The position numbers were made by a program, and so were the translations under genes. DNA of 64,000 nucleotides from Hippasteria phrygiana (taxonomy: Eukaryota > Echinodermata > Asteroidea > Valvatida > Goniasteridae): the NCBI GenBank assembly GCA_037893225.1, contig JAZGUH010000279.1, positions 620,001 to 684,000 on the forward strand. Reading direction: 5' to 3'. Positions 25,019 to 38,849 of the stretch are shown here, in pieces (the first letter of the stretch is position 1; each line of letters begins with the position of its first letter). The notes under the pieces were generated by a model that was not told where the DNA came from, searched no databases, and saw nothing but the letters and a program-made list of their open reading frames with translations.

Positions 25019-27460
25019 ATAAAGCAAGTCCATACCCCAGGGAATTTGACATGCATGGAGCAATAAATAGACGGTAATATGTACACAGATGTTGGCCGGA
25101 AAGAAAATAAACATTGCGAGGTTTGAATTTTCTCTACAAGTTTTAACTCTGGGAAGCCGCCGATGATTGCAACATGTAGCGCCAGATCTAAGCTATACAT
25201 ACATGTCAAAATTACTGCATTTGGTTGATATTTCATGCAATTATGAATGAGTAAAGCAAGTCCATACCCCAGGGAATTTGACATGCATGGAGCAATAAAT
25301 AGACGGTAATATGTACACAGATGTTGGCCGGAAAGAAAATAAACATTGCGAGGTTTGAATTTTCTCCACAAGTTTTAACTCTGGGAAGCCGCCGGTGATT
25401 GCAACATGTAGCGCCAGATCTAAGCTATACATACATGTCAAAATTACTGCATTTGGTTGATATTTCATGCAATTATGAATGAGTAAAGCAAGTCCATACC
25501 CCAGGGAATTTGACATGCATGGAGCAATAAATAGACGGTAATATGTACACAGATGTTGGCCGGAAAGAACATAAACATTGCGAGGTTTGAATTTTCTCCA
25601 CAAGTGTTAACTCTAAGAAGCCGCCGATATTTGCAACATGTAGCGCCAGATCTAAGCTATCGATACATGTCAAAATTACTGCATTTGGTTGATATTTCAT
25701 GCAATTATGAATGAGTAAAGCAAGTCCATACCCCAGGGAATTTGACATGCATGGAGCAATAAATAGACGGTAATATGTACACAGATGTTGGCCGGAAAGA
25801 AAATAAAAATTGCGAGGTTTGAATTTTCTCCACAAGTTTGAACTCTAAGAAGCCGCCGATAATTGCAACATGTAGCGCCAGATCTAAGCTATCCATACAT
25901 GTCAAAATTACTGTATTTGGTTGATATTTCATGCAATTATGAATGAGTAAAGCAAGTCCATACCCCGGGGAATTTGACAGGCATGGAGCAATAAATAAAA
26001 GGTAATCTGCACACAGATGGTGGCCGGGAAGAAAATAAACATTGCGAGGTTTGAATTTTCTCCACAAGTGTTAACTCTAAGAAGCCGCCGATAATTGGAA
26101 CATGTAGCGCCAGATCTAAGCTATACATACATGTCAAAATTACTGAATTTGGTCGATATTTCATGCAATTATGAATGAGTAAAGCAAGTCCATACCCCAG
26201 GGAATTTGACAGGCATGGAGCAATAATTAAAAGGTAATCTGCACACAGATGGTGGCCGGGAAGAAAATAAACATTGCGAGGTTTGAATTTTCTCCACAAG
26301 TGTTAACTCTAAGAAGCCGCCGATAATTGCAACATGTAGCGCCAGATCTAAGCTATCCATACATGTCAAAATTACTGAATTTGGTTGATATTTCATGCAA
26401 TTATGAATGAGTAAAGCAAGTCCATACCCCAGGGAATTTGACATGCATGGAGCAATAAATAGACGGTAATATGTACACAGATGTTGGCCGGAAAGAAAAT
26501 AAACATTGCGAGGTTTGAATTTTCTCCACAAGTTTGAACTCTAAGAAGCCGCCGATAATTGCAACATGTAGCGCCAGATCTAAGCTATCCATACATGTCA
26601 AAATTACTGTATTTGGTTGATATTTCATGCAATTATGAATGAGTAAAGCAAGTCCATACCCCAGGGAATTTGACAGGCATGGAGCAATAAATAAAAGGTA
26701 ATCTGCACACAGATGGTGGCCGGGAAGAAAATAAACATTGCGAGGTTTGAATTTTCTCCACAAGTGTTAACTCTAAGAAGCCGCCGATGATTGCAACATG
26801 TAGCGCCAGATCTAAGCTATCCATACATGTCAAAAGTACTGAATTTGGTTGATATTTCATGCAATTATGAATGAGTAAAGCAAGTCATACCCCAGGGAAT
26901 TTGACAGGCATGGAGCAATAAATAGAAGGTAATATGCACACAGATGTTGGCCGGAAAGAAAATAAACATTGCGAGGTTTGAATTTTCTCTACAAGTTTTA
27001 ACTCTGGGAAGCCGCCGATGATTGCAACATGTAGCGCCCGATCTAAGCTATACATACATGTCAAAATTACTGCATTTGGTTGATATTTCATGCAATTATG
27101 AATGAGTAAAGCAAGTCCATACCCCAGGGAATTTGACAGGCATGGAGCAATAAATAAAAGGTAATATGCACACAGATGTTGGCCGGAAAGAAAATAAACA
27201 TTGCGAGGTTTGAATTTTCTCCACAAGTTTGAACTCTAAGAATCCGCCGATGATTGCAACATGTAGCGCCAGATCTAAGCTATCCATACATGTCAAAATT
27301 ACTGCATTTAGTTGATATTTCATGCAATTATAAATGAGTAAAGCAAGTCCATACCCCAGGGAATTTGACAGGCATGGAGCAATAAATAGACGGTAATATG
27401 CACACAGATGGTGGCCGGAAAGAAAATAAACATTGCGAGGTTTGAATTTTCTCCACAAGT
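23828..27460 (+). repeat. 19-monomer-offset block, copy 2 (4,406 bp offset)
   Basis: This is the partner of 19422-23054, with the same rare variants: GAACATAAAC at about 25567, CGATATTTGC at about 25625, AAATAAAAATTGCG at about 25803, CCCCGGGG at about 25965 and GGTCGATATTTC at about 26152. The match ends at 27461, where GTGTTAAC is found in place of GTTTGAAC. The part from 25862 onward was used again as the source of 27949 onward and of 31660 onward. Confidence 0.9.
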
Positions 27461-27948
27461 GTTAACTCTAAGAAGCCGCCGATAATTGCAACATGTAGCG
27501 CCAGATCTAAGCTATCCATACATGTCAAAAATACTGCATTTGGTTGATATTTCATGCAATTATGAATGAATAAAGCAAGTCCATACCCCAGGGAATTTGG
27601 CATGCATGGAGCAATAAATAGACGGTAACATGTACACAGATGTTGGCCGGAAAGAAAATAAACATTGCGAGGTTTGAATTTTCTCCACAAGTTTTAACTC
27701 TAAGAAGCCGCCGATGATTGCAACATGTAGCGCCAGATCTAAGCTATCCATACATGTCAAAAATACTGCATTTGGTTGATATTTCATGCAATTATGAATG
27801 AGTAAAGCAAGTCCATACCCCAGGGAATTTGACATGCATGGAGCAATAAATAGACGGTAATATGTACACAGATGTTGGCCGGAAAGAAAATAAACATTGC
27901 GAGGTTTGAATTTTCTCTACAAGTTTTAACTCTGGGAAGCCGCCGGTG

Positions 27949-29263
27949 ATTGCAACATGTAGCGCCAGATCTAAGCTATCCATACATGTCAAAATTACTG
28001 TATTTGGTTGATATTTCATGCAATTATGAATGAGTAAAGCAAGTCCATACCCCGGGGAATTTGACAGGCATGGAGCAATAAATAAAAGGTAATCTGCACA
28101 CAGATGGTGGCCGGGAAGAAAATAAACATTGCGAGGTTTGAATTTTCTCCACAAGTGTTAACTCTAAGAAGCCGCCGATAATTGGAACATGTAGCGCCAG
28201 ATCTAAGCTATACATACATGTCAAAATTACTGAATTTGGTCGATATTTCATGCAATTATGAATGAGTAAAGCAAGTCCATACCCCAGGGAATTTGACAGG
28301 CATGGAGCAATAATTAAAAGGTAATCTGCACACAGATGGTGGCCGGGAAGAAAATAAACATTGCGAGGTTTGAATTTTCTCCACAAGTGTCAACTCTAAG
28401 AAGCCGCCGATAATTGCAACATGTAGCGCCAGATCTAAGCTATCCATACATGTCAAAATTACTGTATTTGGTTGATATTTCATGCAATTATGAATGAGTA
28501 AAGCAAGTCCATACCCCAGGGAATTTGACAGGCATGGAGCAATAAATAAAAGGTAATCTGCACACAGATGGTGGCCGGGAAGAAAATAAACATTGCGAGG
28601 TTTGAATTTTCTCCACAAGTGTTAACTCTAAGAAGCCGCCGATGATTGCAACATGTAGCGCCAGATCTAAGCTATCCATACATGTCAAAAGTACTGAATT
28701 TGGTTGATATTTCATGCAATTATGAATGAGTAAAGCAAGTCATACCCCAGGGAATTTGACAGGCATGGAGCAATAAATAGAAGGTAATATGCACACAGAT
28801 GTTGGCCGGAAAGAAAATAAACATTGCGAGGTTTGAATTTTCTCTACAAGTTTTAACTCTGGGAAGCCGCCGATGATTGCAACATGTAGCGCCCGATCTA
28901 AGCTATACATACATGTCAAAATTACTGCATTTGGTTGATATTTCATGCAATTATGAATGAGTAAAGCAAGTCCATACCCCAGGGAATTTGACAGGCATGG
29001 AGCAATAAATAAAAGGTAATATGCACACAGATGTTGGCCGGAAAGAAAATAAACATTGCGAGGTTTGAATTTTCTCCACAAGTTTGAACTCTAAGAATCC
29101 GCCGATGATTGCAACATGTAGCGCCAGATCTAAGCTATCCATACATGTCAAAATTACTGCATTTAGTTGATATTTCATGCAATTATAAATGAGTAAAGCA
29201 AGTCCATACCCCAGGGAATTTGACAGGCATGGAGCAATAAATAGACGGTAATATGCACACAGA
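27949..29263 (+). repeat. Mosaic junction built from two parts of the preceding block
   Basis: Bases 27949-28464 match 25862-26377 at an offset of 2,087 (9 monomers minus 1) apart from GTGTCAAC at 28391. Bases 28392-29263 match 26537-27408 at an offset of 1,855 (8 monomers minus 1). The offset therefore changes by exactly one monomer around 28392-28464, which deletes one monomer relative to the source. This is the signature of unequal exchange between monomers out of register by one. The monomer across 28391-28465 is the chimera. Confidence 0.82.
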
Positions 29264-32200
29264 TGTTGGCCGGAAAGAAAATAAACATTGCGAGGTTTGA
29301 ATTTTCTCCACAAGTGTTAACTCTAAGAAGCCGCCGATAATTGCAACATGTAGCGCCAGATCTAAGCTATCCATACATGTCAAAAATACTGCATTTGGTT
29401 GATATTTCATGCAATTATGAATGAATAAAGCAAGTCCATACCCCAGGGAATTTGGCATGCATGGAGCAATAAATAGACGGTAACATGTACACAGATGTTG
29501 GCCGGAAAGAAAATAAACATTGCGAGGTTTGAATTTTCTCCACAAGTTTTAACTCTAAGAAGCCGCCGATGATTGCAACATGTAGCGCCAGATCTAAGCT
29601 ATCCATACATGTCAAAAATACTGCATTTGGTTGATATTTCATGCAATTATGAATGAATAAAGCAAGTCCATACCCCAGGGAATTTGACATGCATGGAGCA
29701 ATAAATAGACGGTAATATGTACACAGATGTTGGCCGGAAAGAAAATAAACATTGCTAGGTTTGAATTTTCTCTACAAGTTTTAACTCTGGGAAGCCGCCG
29801 ATGATTGCAACATGTAGCGCCAGATCTAAGCTATACATATATGTCAAAATTACTGCATTTGGTTGATATTTCATGCAATTATGAATGAGTAAAGCAAGTC
29901 CATACCCCAGGGAATTTGACATGCATGGAGCAATAAATAGACGGTAATATGTACACAGATGTTGGCCGGAAAGAAAATAAACATTGCGAGGTTTGAATTT
30001 TCTCTACAAGTTTTAACTCTGGGAAGCCGCCGGTGATTGCAACATGTAGCGCCAGATCTAAGCTATCCATACATGTCAAAATTACTGTATTTGGTTGATA
30101 TTTCATGCAATTATGAATGAGTAAAGCAAGTCCATACCCCGGGGAATTTGACAGGCATGGAGCAATAAATAAAAGGTAATCTGCACACAGATGGTGGCCG
30201 GGAAGAAAATAAACATTGCGAGGTTTGAATTTTCTCCACAAGTGTTAACTCTAAGAAGCCGCCGATAATTGGAACATGTAGCGCCAGATCTAAGCTATAC
30301 ATACATGTCAAAATTACTGAATTTGGTCGATATTTCATGCAATTATGAATGAGTAAAGCAAGTCCATACCCCAGGGAATTTGACAGGCATGGAGCAATAA
30401 TTAAAAGGTAATCTGCACACAGATGGTGGCCGGGAAGAAAATAAACATTGCGAGGTTTGAATTTTCTCCACAAGTGTTAACTCTAAGAAGCCGCCGATAA
30501 TTGCAACATGTAGCGCCAGATCTAAGCTATCCATACATGTCAAAATTACTGAATTTGGTTGATATTTCATGCAATTATGAATGAGTAAAGCAAGTCCATA
30601 CCCCAGGGAATTTGACATGCATGGAGCAATAAATAGACGGTAATATGTACACAGATGTTGGCCGGAAAGAAAATAAACATTGCGAGGTTTGAATTTTCTC
30701 CACAAGTTTGAACTCTAAGAAGCCGCCGATGATTGCAACATGTAGCGCCAGATCTAAGCTATCCATACATGTCAAAATTACTGCATTTAGTTGATATTTC
30801 ATGCAATTATAAATGAGTAAAGCAAGTCCATACCCCAGGGAATTTGACAGGCATGGAGCAATAAATAGACGGTAATATGCACACAGATGTTGGCCGGAAA
30901 GAAAATAAACATTGCGAGGTTTGAATTTTCTCCACAAGTGTTAACTCTAAGAAGCCGCCGATAATTGCAACATGTAGCGCCAGATCTAAGCTATCCATAC
31001 ATGTCAAAAATACTGCATTTGGTTGATATTTCATGCAATTATGAATGAATAAAGCAAGTCCATACCCCAGGGAATTTGGCATGCATGGAGCAATAAATAG
31101 ACGGTAACATGTACACAGATGTTGGCCGGAAAGAAAATAAACATTGCGAGGTTTGAATTTTCTCCACAAGTTTTAACTCTAAGAAGCCGCCGATGATTGC
31201 AACATGTAGCGCCAGATCTAAGCTATCCATACATGTCAAAAATACTGCATTTGGTTGATATTTCATGCAATTATGAATGAATAAAGCAAGTCCATACCCC
31301 AGGGAATTTGACATGCATGGAGCAATAAATAGACGGTAATATGTACACAGATGTTGGCCGGAAAGAAAATAAACATTGCTAGGTTTGAATTTTCTCTACA
31401 AGTTTTAACTCTGGGAAGCCGCCGATGATTGCAACATGTAGCGCCAGATCTAAGCTATACATATATGTCAAAATTACTGCATTTGGTTGATATTTCATGC
31501 AATTATGAATGAGTAAAGCAAGTCCATACCCCAGGGAATTTGACATGCATGGAGCAATAAATAGACGGTAATATGTACACAGATGTTGGCCGGAAAGAAA
31601 ATAAACATTGCGAGGTTTGAATTTTCTCTACAAGTTTTAACTCTGGGAAGCCGCCGGTGATTGCAACATGTAGCGCCAGATCTAAGCTATCCATACATGT
31701 CAAAATTACTGTATTTGGTTGATATTTCATGCAATTATGAATGAGTAAAGCAAGTCCATACCCCGGGGAATTTGACAGGCATGGAGCAATAAATAAAAGG
31801 TAATCTGCACACAGATGGTGGCCGGGAAGAAAATAAACATTGCGAGGTTTGAATTTTCTCCACAAGTGTTAACTCTAAGAAGCCGCCGATAATTGGAACA
31901 TGTAGCGCCAGATCTAAGCTATACATACATGTCAAAATTACTGAATTTGGTCGATATTTCATGCAATTATGAATGAGTAAAGCAAGTCCATACCCCAGGG
32001 AATTTGACAGGCATGGAGCAATAATTAAAAGGTAATCTGCACACAGATGGTGGCCGGGAAGAAAATAAACATTGCGAGGTTTGAATTTTCTCCACAAGTG
32101 TTAACTCTAAGAAGCCGCCGATAATTGCAACATGTAGCGCCAGATCTAAGCTATCCATACATGTCAAAATTACTGAATTTGGTTGATATTTCATGCAATT

Positions 32201-32354
32201 ATGAATGAGTAAAGCAAGTCCATACCCCAGGGAATTTGACATGCATGGAGCAATAAATAGACGGTAATATGTACACAGATGTTGGCCGGAAAGAAAATAA
32301 ACATTGCGAGGTTTGAATTTTCTCCACAAGTTTGAACTCTAAGAAGCCGCCGAT
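29099..32354 (+). repeat. 7-monomer tandem duplication (1,624 bp unit)
   Basis: Bases 29099-30730 match 30723-32354 at an offset of 1,624 (exactly 7 x 232), with no difference seen. Shared private variants are GGGAATTTGGCATGC (29453/31077), ATTGCTAGGTTTG (29755/31379) and CATATATGTC (29837/31461). Edges are at 29098/30722 (AATCC against AAGCC) and 30731/32355 (GATGATT against GATAATT). There is no 231 bp monomer inside, so the cassette marker is missing from this stretch and the gap between markers reaches 17 monomers. Confidence 0.88.
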
Positions 32355-34432
32355 AATTGCAACATGTAGCGCCAGATCTAAGCTATCCATACATGTCAAA
32401 ATTACTGTATTTGGTTGATATTTCATGCAATTATGAATGAGTAAAGCAAGTCCATACCCCAGGGAATTTGACAGGCATGGAGCAATAAATAAAAGGTAAT
32501 CTGCACACAGATGGTGGCCGGGAAGAAAATAAACATTGCGAGGTTTGAATTTTCTCCACAAGTGTTAACTCTAAGAAGCCGCCGATGATTGCAACATGTA
32601 GCGCCAGATCTAAGCTATCCATACATGTCAAAAGTACTGAATTTGGTTGATATTTCATGCAATTATGAATGAGTAAAGCAAGTCATACCCCAGGGAATTT
32701 GACAGGCATGGAGCAATAAATAGAAGGTAATATGCACACAGATGTTGGCCGGAAAGAAAATAAACATTGCGAGGTTTGAATTTTCTCTACAAGTTTTAAC
32801 TCTGGGAAGCCGCCGATGATTGCAACATGTAGCGCCCGATCTAAGCTATACATACATGTCAAAATTACTGCATTTGGTTGATATTTCATGCAATTATGAA
32901 TGAGTAAAGCAAGTCCATACCCCAGGGAATTTGACAGGCATGGAGCAATAAATAAAAGGTAATATGCACACAGATGTTGGCCGGAAAGAAAATAAACATT
33001 GCGAGGTTTGAATTTTCTCCACAAGTTTGAACTCTAAGAATCCGCCGATGATTGCAACATGTAGCGCCAGATCTAAGCTATCCATACATGTCAAAATTAC
33101 TGCATTTAGTTGATATTTCATGCAATTATAAATGAGTAAAGCAAGTCCATACCCCAGGGAATTTGACAGGCATGGAGCAATAAATAGACGGTAATATGCA
33201 CACAGATGGTGGCCGGAAAGAAAATAAACATTGCGAGGTTTGAATTTTCTCCACAAGTGTTAACTCTAAGAAGCCGCCGATAATTGCAACATGTAGCGCC
33301 AGATCTAAGCTATCCATACATGTCAAAAATACTGCATTTGGTTGATATTTCATGCAATTATGAATGAATAAAGCAAGTCCATACCCCAGGGAATTTGGCA
33401 TGCATGGAGCAATAAATAGACGGTAACATGTACACAGATGTTGGCCGGAAAGAAAATAAACATTGCGAGGTTTGAATTTTCTCCACAAGTTTTAACTCTA
33501 AGAAGCCGCCGATGATTGCAACATGTAGCGCCAGATCTAAGCTATCCATACATGTCAAAAATACTGCATTTGGTTGATATTTCATGCAATTATGAATGAA
33601 TAAAGCAAGTCCATACCCCAGGGAATTTGACATGCATGGAGCAATAAATAGACGGTAATATGTACACAGATGTTGGCCGGAAAGAAAATAAACATTGCGA
33701 GGTTTGAATTTTCTCTACAAGTTTTAACTCTGGGAAGCCGCCGATGATTGCAACATGTACCGCCAGATCTAAGCTATACATATATGTCAAAATTACTGCA
33801 TTTGGTTGATATTTCATGCAATTATGAATGAGTAAAGCAAGTCCATACCCCAGGGAATTTGACATGCATGGAGCAATAAATAGACGGTAATATGTACACA
33901 GATGTTGGCCGGAAAGAAAATAAACATTGCGAGGTTTGAATTTTCTCTACAAGTTTTAACTCTGGGAAGCCGCCGGTGATTGCAACATGTAGCGCCAGAT
34001 CTAAGCTATACATACATGTCAAAATTACTGCATTTGGTTGATATTTCATGCAATTATGAATGAGTAAAGCAAGTCCATACCCCAGGGAATTTGACATGCA
34101 TGGAGCAATAAATAGACGGTAATATGTACACAGATGTTGGCCGGAAAGAAAATAAACATTGCGAGGTTTGAATTTTCTCCACAAGTGTTAACTCTAAGAA
34201 GCCGCCGATAATTGCAACATGAAGCGCCAGATCTAAGCTATCGATACATGTCAAAATTACTGCATTTGGTTGATATTTCATGCAATTATGAATGAGTAAA
34301 GCAAGTCCATACCCCAGGGAATTTGACATGCATGGAGCAATAAATGGACGGTAATATGTACACAGATGTTGGCCGGAAAGAAAATAAACATTGCGAGGTT
34401 TGAATTTTCTCCACAAGTTTGAACTCTAAGAA
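30723..34432 (+). repeat. 16-monomer block, copy 1 (3,711 bp unit)
   Basis: Bases 30723-34432 match 34434-38143 at an offset of 3,711 (16 x 232 minus 1) with no difference seen. Left-edge mismatch is 30722/34433 and right-edge mismatch 34433/38144, all at monomer position 112 (AAGCC against AATCC). The two copies are therefore in exact head-to-tail register. Shared private variants include AACATGTACCGCC (33757), AACATGAAGCGCC (34218) and AAATGGACGG (34346). Confidence 0.92.
31660..33599 (+). repeat. Copy of 25862-27801 (5,798 bp offset)
   Basis: About 1.94 kb matches 25862-27801 at an offset of 5,798 (25 x 232 minus 2), including CCCCGGGG (31763), GGTCGATATTTC (31950), AATAATTAAAAGG and a full marker cassette from 32467. 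It stops at 33600/27802 (GAATAAAGC against GAGTAAAGC). It lies within the first copy of the 3,711 bp block, so it predates that block's duplication. Confidence 0.84.
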
Positions 34433-34433
34433 T

Positions 34434-37400
34434 CCGCCGATGATTGCAACATGTAGCGCCAGATCTAAGCTATCCATACATGTCAAAATTACTGCATTTA
34501 GTTGATATTTCATGCAATTATAAATGAGTAAAGCAAGTCCATACCCCAGGGAATTTGACAGGCATGGAGCAATAAATAGACGGTAATATGCACACAGATG
34601 TTGGCCGGAAAGAAAATAAACATTGCGAGGTTTGAATTTTCTCCACAAGTGTTAACTCTAAGAAGCCGCCGATAATTGCAACATGTAGCGCCAGATCTAA
34701 GCTATCCATACATGTCAAAAATACTGCATTTGGTTGATATTTCATGCAATTATGAATGAATAAAGCAAGTCCATACCCCAGGGAATTTGGCATGCATGGA
34801 GCAATAAATAGACGGTAACATGTACACAGATGTTGGCCGGAAAGAAAATAAACATTGCGAGGTTTGAATTTTCTCCACAAGTTTTAACTCTAAGAAGCCG
34901 CCGATGATTGCAACATGTAGCGCCAGATCTAAGCTATCCATACATGTCAAAAATACTGCATTTGGTTGATATTTCATGCAATTATGAATGAATAAAGCAA
35001 GTCCATACCCCAGGGAATTTGACATGCATGGAGCAATAAATAGACGGTAATATGTACACAGATGTTGGCCGGAAAGAAAATAAACATTGCTAGGTTTGAA
35101 TTTTCTCTACAAGTTTTAACTCTGGGAAGCCGCCGATGATTGCAACATGTAGCGCCAGATCTAAGCTATACATATATGTCAAAATTACTGCATTTGGTTG
35201 ATATTTCATGCAATTATGAATGAGTAAAGCAAGTCCATACCCCAGGGAATTTGACATGCATGGAGCAATAAATAGACGGTAATATGTACACAGATGTTGG
35301 CCGGAAAGAAAATAAACATTGCGAGGTTTGAATTTTCTCTACAAGTTTTAACTCTGGGAAGCCGCCGGTGATTGCAACATGTAGCGCCAGATCTAAGCTA
35401 TCCATACATGTCAAAATTACTGTATTTGGTTGATATTTCATGCAATTATGAATGAGTAAAGCAAGTCCATACCCCGGGGAATTTGACAGGCATGGAGCAA
35501 TAAATAAAAGGTAATCTGCACACAGATGGTGGCCGGGAAGAAAATAAACATTGCGAGGTTTGAATTTTCTCCACAAGTGTTAACTCTAAGAAGCCGCCGA
35601 TAATTGGAACATGTAGCGCCAGATCTAAGCTATACATACATGTCAAAATTACTGAATTTGGTCGATATTTCATGCAATTATGAATGAGTAAAGCAAGTCC
35701 ATACCCCAGGGAATTTGACAGGCATGGAGCAATAATTAAAAGGTAATCTGCACACAGATGGTGGCCGGGAAGAAAATAAACATTGCGAGGTTTGAATTTT
35801 CTCCACAAGTGTTAACTCTAAGAAGCCGCCGATAATTGCAACATGTAGCGCCAGATCTAAGCTATCCATACATGTCAAAATTACTGAATTTGGTTGATAT
35901 TTCATGCAATTATGAATGAGTAAAGCAAGTCCATACCCCAGGGAATTTGACATGCATGGAGCAATAAATAGACGGTAATATGTACACAGATGTTGGCCGG
36001 AAAGAAAATAAACATTGCGAGGTTTGAATTTTCTCCACAAGTTTGAACTCTAAGAAGCCGCCGATAATTGCAACATGTAGCGCCAGATCTAAGCTATCCA
36101 TACATGTCAAAATTACTGTATTTGGTTGATATTTCATGCAATTATGAATGAGTAAAGCAAGTCCATACCCCAGGGAATTTGACAGGCATGGAGCAATAAA
36201 TAAAAGGTAATCTGCACACAGATGGTGGCCGGGAAGAAAATAAACATTGCGAGGTTTGAATTTTCTCCACAAGTGTTAACTCTAAGAAGCCGCCGATGAT
36301 TGCAACATGTAGCGCCAGATCTAAGCTATCCATACATGTCAAAAGTACTGAATTTGGTTGATATTTCATGCAATTATGAATGAGTAAAGCAAGTCATACC
36401 CCAGGGAATTTGACAGGCATGGAGCAATAAATAGAAGGTAATATGCACACAGATGTTGGCCGGAAAGAAAATAAACATTGCGAGGTTTGAATTTTCTCTA
36501 CAAGTTTTAACTCTGGGAAGCCGCCGATGATTGCAACATGTAGCGCCCGATCTAAGCTATACATACATGTCAAAATTACTGCATTTGGTTGATATTTCAT
36601 GCAATTATGAATGAGTAAAGCAAGTCCATACCCCAGGGAATTTGACAGGCATGGAGCAATAAATAAAAGGTAATATGCACACAGATGTTGGCCGGAAAGA
36701 AAATAAACATTGCGAGGTTTGAATTTTCTCCACAAGTTTGAACTCTAAGAATCCGCCGATGATTGCAACATGTAGCGCCAGATCTAAGCTATCCATACAT
36801 GTCAAAATTACTGCATTTAGTTGATATTTCATGCAATTATAAATGAGTAAAGCAAGTCCATACCCCAGGGAATTTGACAGGCATGGAGCAATAAATAGAC
36901 GGTAATATGCACACAGATGGTGGCCGGAAAGAAAATAAACATTGCGAGGTTTGAATTTTCTCCACAAGTGTTAACTCTAAGAAGCCGCCGATAATTGCAA
37001 CATGTAGCGCCAGATCTAAGCTATCCATACATGTCAAAAATACTGCATTTGGTTGATATTTCATGCAATTATGAATGAATAAAGCAAGTCCATACCCCAG
37101 GGAATTTGGCATGCATGGAGCAATAAATAGACGGTAACATGTACACAGATGTTGGCCGGAAAGAAAATAAACATTGCGAGGTTTGAATTTTCTCCACAAG
37201 TTTTAACTCTAAGAAGCCGCCGATGATTGCAACATGTAGCGCCAGATCTAAGCTATCCATACATGTCAAAAATACTGCATTTGGTTGATATTTCATGCAA
37301 TTATGAATGAATAAAGCAAGTCCATACCCCAGGGAATTTGACATGCATGGAGCAATAAATAGACGGTAATATGTACACAGATGTTGGCCGGAAAGAAAAT

Positions 37401-38143
37401 AAACATTGCGAGGTTTGAATTTTCTCTACAAGTTTTAACTCTGGGAAGCCGCCGATGATTGCAACATGTACCGCCAGATCTAAGCTATACATATATGTCA
37501 AAATTACTGCATTTGGTTGATATTTCATGCAATTATGAATGAGTAAAGCAAGTCCATACCCCAGGGAATTTGACATGCATGGAGCAATAAATAGACGGTA
37601 ATATGTACACAGATGTTGGCCGGAAAGAAAATAAACATTGCGAGGTTTGAATTTTCTCTACAAGTTTTAACTCTGGGAAGCCGCCGGTGATTGCAACATG
37701 TAGCGCCAGATCTAAGCTATACATACATGTCAAAATTACTGCATTTGGTTGATATTTCATGCAATTATGAATGAGTAAAGCAAGTCCATACCCCAGGGAA
37801 TTTGACATGCATGGAGCAATAAATAGACGGTAATATGTACACAGATGTTGGCCGGAAAGAAAATAAACATTGCGAGGTTTGAATTTTCTCCACAAGTGTT
37901 AACTCTAAGAAGCCGCCGATAATTGCAACATGAAGCGCCAGATCTAAGCTATCGATACATGTCAAAATTACTGCATTTGGTTGATATTTCATGCAATTAT
38001 GAATGAGTAAAGCAAGTCCATACCCCAGGGAATTTGACATGCATGGAGCAATAAATGGACGGTAATATGTACACAGATGTTGGCCGGAAAGAAAATAAAC
38101 ATTGCGAGGTTTGAATTTTCTCCACAAGTTTGAACTCTAAGAA
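34434..38143 (+). repeat. 16-monomer block, copy 2 (3,711 bp unit)
   Basis: This is the tandem partner of 30723-34432. Private variants fall exactly 3,711 bp later: TTGCTAGG (35089), CATATATGTC (35171 and 37491), TGTACCGCC (37468), CATGAAGCGCC (37929) and AAATGGACGG (38057). It contains one 231 bp monomer (36178). The block ends at 38144, where AAGCC appears in place of AATCC. Confidence 0.92.
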
Positions 38144-38849
38144 GCCGCCGATAATTGCAACATGTAGCGCCAGATCTAAGCTATCCATACATGTCAAAAT
38201 TACTGTATTTGGTTGATATTTCATGCAATTATGAATGAGTAAAGCAAGTCCATACCCCAGGGAATTTGACAGGCATGGAGCAATAAATAAAAGGTAATCT
38301 GCACACAGATGTTGGCCGGGAAGAAAATAAACATTGCGAGGTTTGAATTTTCTCCACAAGTGTTAACTCTAAGAAGCCGCCGATAATTGGAACATGTAGC
38401 GCCAGATCTAAGCTATCCATACATGTCAAAATTACTGAATTTGGTTGATATTTCATGCAATTATGAATGAGTAAAGCAAGTCCATACCCCAGGGAATTTG
38501 ACAGGCATGGAGCAATAATTAAAAGGTAATCTGCACACAGATGGTGGCCGGGAAGAAAATAAACATTGCGAGGTTTGAATTTTCTCCACAAGTGTTAACT
38601 CTAAGAAGCCGCCGATAATTGCAACATGTAGCGCCAGATCTAAGCTATCCATACATGTCAAAATTACTGAATTTGGTTGATATTTCATGCAATTATGAAT
38701 GAGTAAAGCAAGTCCATACCCCAGGGAATTTGACAGGCATGGAGCAATAAATAGACGGTAATATGTACACAGATGTTGGCCGGAAAGAAAATAAACATTG
38801 CGAGGTTTGAATTTTCTCCACAAGTTTGAACTCTAAGAAGCCGCCGATA
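38144..38849 (+). repeat. Connector of about three monomers between two duplicated blocks
   Basis: This stretch of about 0.7 kb is in neither flanking duplication. Its monomers are of the TAATCTGCAC / GCCGGGAAG / ATTGGAACA kind, close to 40,460-41,010 and to 6,840-7,400. It includes AATAATTAAAAGG at about 38512. The monomer starting at 38729 is chimeric: G8 (CAGGCATGG) is combined with AGACGG and TATGTAC, which normally go with T8. It sits close to the left edge of the 7.9 kb duplication. Confidence 0.7.
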
